From Actinomycetes bacterium (GTDB lineage: Bacteria > Actinomycetota > Actinomycetes > Actinomycetales > Dermatophilaceae): a stretch of 6,687 nucleotides of DNA. This document shows positions 5,828-6,687 of this stretch, piece after piece. The position numbers and the translations under genes were made by a program. The stretch lies in the NCBI GenBank assembly GCA_023451855.1, contig JAEXXY010000306.1, forward strand, positions 1-6,687. Reading direction: 5' to 3'. The notes under the pieces were generated by a model. That model saw nothing but the letters and a program-made list of their open reading frames with translations. It had not been told where the DNA came from and searched no databases. Within the stretch, counting starts at the first letter, position 1; each line of letters begins with the position of its first letter.

Positions 5828-5872
5828 GCCGCCGGCTCGAGCGTCGCGTCGGCGGGCGGCCTCGGGGCTCGA
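5826..5872 (+). terminator. Candidate hairpins after the DJ-1 gene
   Basis: GAGCC (5826-5830) and GGCTC (5834-5838) form a 5-bp stem with a 3-base loop, beginning inside the TGA stop. A competing structure pairs TCGAGC (5837-5842) with GCTCGA (5867-5872) across a GC-rich 24-base loop. Neither has a T-tract. Either could terminate the DJ-1 message in a high-GC actinomycete, but such pairings also arise by chance at this composition. Confidence 0.3.
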
Positions 5873-5887
5873 CTCGGCACGAGGGCC

Positions 5888-5893
5888 TACGCT
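5888..5893 (+). promoter_or_regulatory. -10-like hexamer of a probable leaderless M20 gene
   Basis: TACGCT fits the actinobacterial TAnnnT -10 pattern. It is followed by 7 bases and then the ATG at 5901, so transcription would begin at or beside the A of the start codon. No convincing -35 is seen at 16-19 bases upstream, and no proper Shine-Dalgarno lies between the hexamer and the ATG. The arrangement suggests leaderless expression. Confidence 0.42.
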
Positions 5894-5900
5894 CCGGGAC

Positions 5901-6687
5901 ATGAACCCGGACACCGTCGCCGACGACGCTGCCGTCGAGGCGCTGCGGGCGCTGATCCAGATCCCGACGGTGTCGAGCTGGTACCGCGACGAGGAGGACC
6001 GCGACGCGTTCGAGGCGCTCCTGTCCGAGCTGGCGACGCGCTTCCCACGGCTGCACGCGGCGTGCGACGTCGAGCGGGTCGCCGGCGACGCACTGCTGGT
6101 GCGGTGGCACGGCCGGACGCGGGCGGCGCCCGTCGTCCTCATGGCCCACCTCGATGTCGTGCCGGTCGGCGATGAGTCGGCATGGACGCACCCGCCGTTC
6201 GCGGCCGAGCTCGACGGCGGGTTCATCTGGGGCCGTGGCGCCCTCGACTGCAAGGGCTCGCTCGTGGCCGTGTGCAGCGCCGTCGAGCAGCTGCTCGGCG
6301 ACGGCGTCGTGCCGGGGCGTGACGTGTGGCTGTCCTTCGGGTGCAACGAGGAGGTGTCGGGCGGCGCGGCCAAGGAGGCGGTCCGCCTGCTGCACGAGTG
6401 CGGGGTCGACCCGTGGTTCGTGCTCGACGAGGGCGGCGCCATCGTCCAGGGCGCGCTACCGGGCGTGGCGGCGCCGACCGCCGTCATCGGCACCACCGAG
6501 AAGGGCACCGTCGACGTGGAGCTCGTCGCACGTGGCGACGGCGGGCACGCGTCGGCGCCGAAACGGATGGGTGCCACGGCCCGGATCGCCCGAGCCGTGC
6601 TGCGCCTCGAGCGTCGACCCTTCCCCGCCCGCCTGCCCGACCCCACCGTCGACATGCTCGAGCGCCTGGCCCCGCACGCGTCCGGCC
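5901..6687 (+). CDS. M20-family metallopeptidase, N-terminal part (runs off the window)
   Basis: The frame is open from ATG 5901 to the window end: 262 codons and one base, with no stop. It is the N-terminal half to two thirds of an M20 (M20/M25/M40) dipeptidase or deacylase. Predicted di-zinc site residues are H83 in MAHLDVVP with catalytic D85, bridging D116 in GRGALDCKG, catalytic base E150 and ligand E151 in GCNEEVSGG, and D176 in VLDEGG; the final His ligand would lie beyond the window. GDGGHASAP (212-220, H216) begins the lid/dimerisation domain. The family removes amino acids or acyl groups from peptides or N-acyl amino acids in the cytoplasm; this sequence looks closest to the carboxypeptidase S/PM20D1-like branch, but substrate is unknown. 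No signal peptide is seen. The start is supported by family alignment and the -10-like hexamer just upstream, not by a ribosome site. Confidence 0.92.
   Translation, partial: MNPDTVADDAAVEALRALIQIPTVSSWYRDEEDRDAFEALLSELATRFPRLHAACDVERVAGDALLVRWHGRTRAAPVVLMAHLDVVPVGDESAWTHPPFAAELDGGFIWGRGALDCKGSLVAVCSAVEQLLGDGVVPGRDVWLSFGCNEEVSGGAAKEAVRLLHECGVDPWFVLDEGGAIVQGALPGVAAPTAVIGTTEKGTVDVELVARGDGGHASAPKRMGATARIARAVLRLERRPFPARLPDPTVDMLERLAPHASG

Noticed and set aside
5156..6655. Open minus-strand frame extending about 500 codons upstream of the LLM start at 5155
   Set aside because: It is antisense to the well-supported DJ-1 and M20 genes, its translation is low-complexity Arg/Ser/Pro/Ala text, and the LLM family starts at 5155. 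It is a normal by-product of high GC.
1..6687. tRNA, rRNA, CRISPR arrays, insertion sequences, attachment sites or phage genes
   Set aside because: Read on both strands; no tRNA-like cloverleaf, spaced direct repeats, terminal inverted repeats with a transposase, or integrase genes were seen.

Overview
The window is very GC-rich throughout. Codons end mostly in G or C, one start is GTG, and long spurious antisense reading frames are common. Together with the gene families present (a DUF4395 protein, an F420-type luciferase-like oxidoreductase, and -10-like hexamers sitting directly against start codons) this suggests a high-GC actinomycete, perhaps of the Micrococcales/Intrasporangiaceae or Nocardioidaceae kind. 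The lineage is inference. Seven protein genes are seen, six complete and one cut by the right edge. There are no RNA genes, mobile elements or CRISPR arrays, and no gene-free stretch longer than about 145 bases.

Layout. Left end: a DUF4395 membrane protein with two CxxC pairs (68-610, +) converges on a TIGR03557-type, probably F420-dependent, luciferase-like (LLM) oxidoreductase (624-1610, -). A perfect 16-bp palindrome lies at the junction. A 142-bp intergenic region (1611-1752) follows and is the most structured non-coding DNA here. It holds a 28-bp concentric palindrome whose two arms look like inverted actinobacterial DnaA boxes.

Centre: a minus-strand operon reads from 5155 leftwards: a TIGR03885-type (probably FMN-dependent) LLM oxidoreductase (4166-5155), a trehalose-synthase-like GH13 enzyme (2487-4169, overlapping the previous gene by 4 bases), and a metallo-beta-lactamase-fold hydrolase (1753-2472, after a 14-base gap). 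The tight packing argues for co-expression. The shared pathway is unknown; a link between alpha-glucan or trehalose chemistry and a flavin- or deazaflavin-dependent oxidation is only a hypothesis.

Right end: divergent from the operon across 123 bp is a DJ-1/PfpI-family protein (5279-5827, +) with a strong ribosome binding site. It is followed by the first 262 codons of an M20-family metallopeptidase (5901-6687, +), which has a -10-like hexamer 7 bases before its ATG and may be translated from a leaderless message. DJ-1/PfpI proteins are often linked to carbonyl or oxidative stress. With the oxidoreductases, the MBL hydrolase and the sugar enzyme this gives a loosely stress/detoxification-flavoured neighbourhood, but no pathway is demonstrated.

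I do not see a clearly new defence or mobile system. The items most worth checking are the conserved-looking three-gene operon and the 1698-1725 palindrome.
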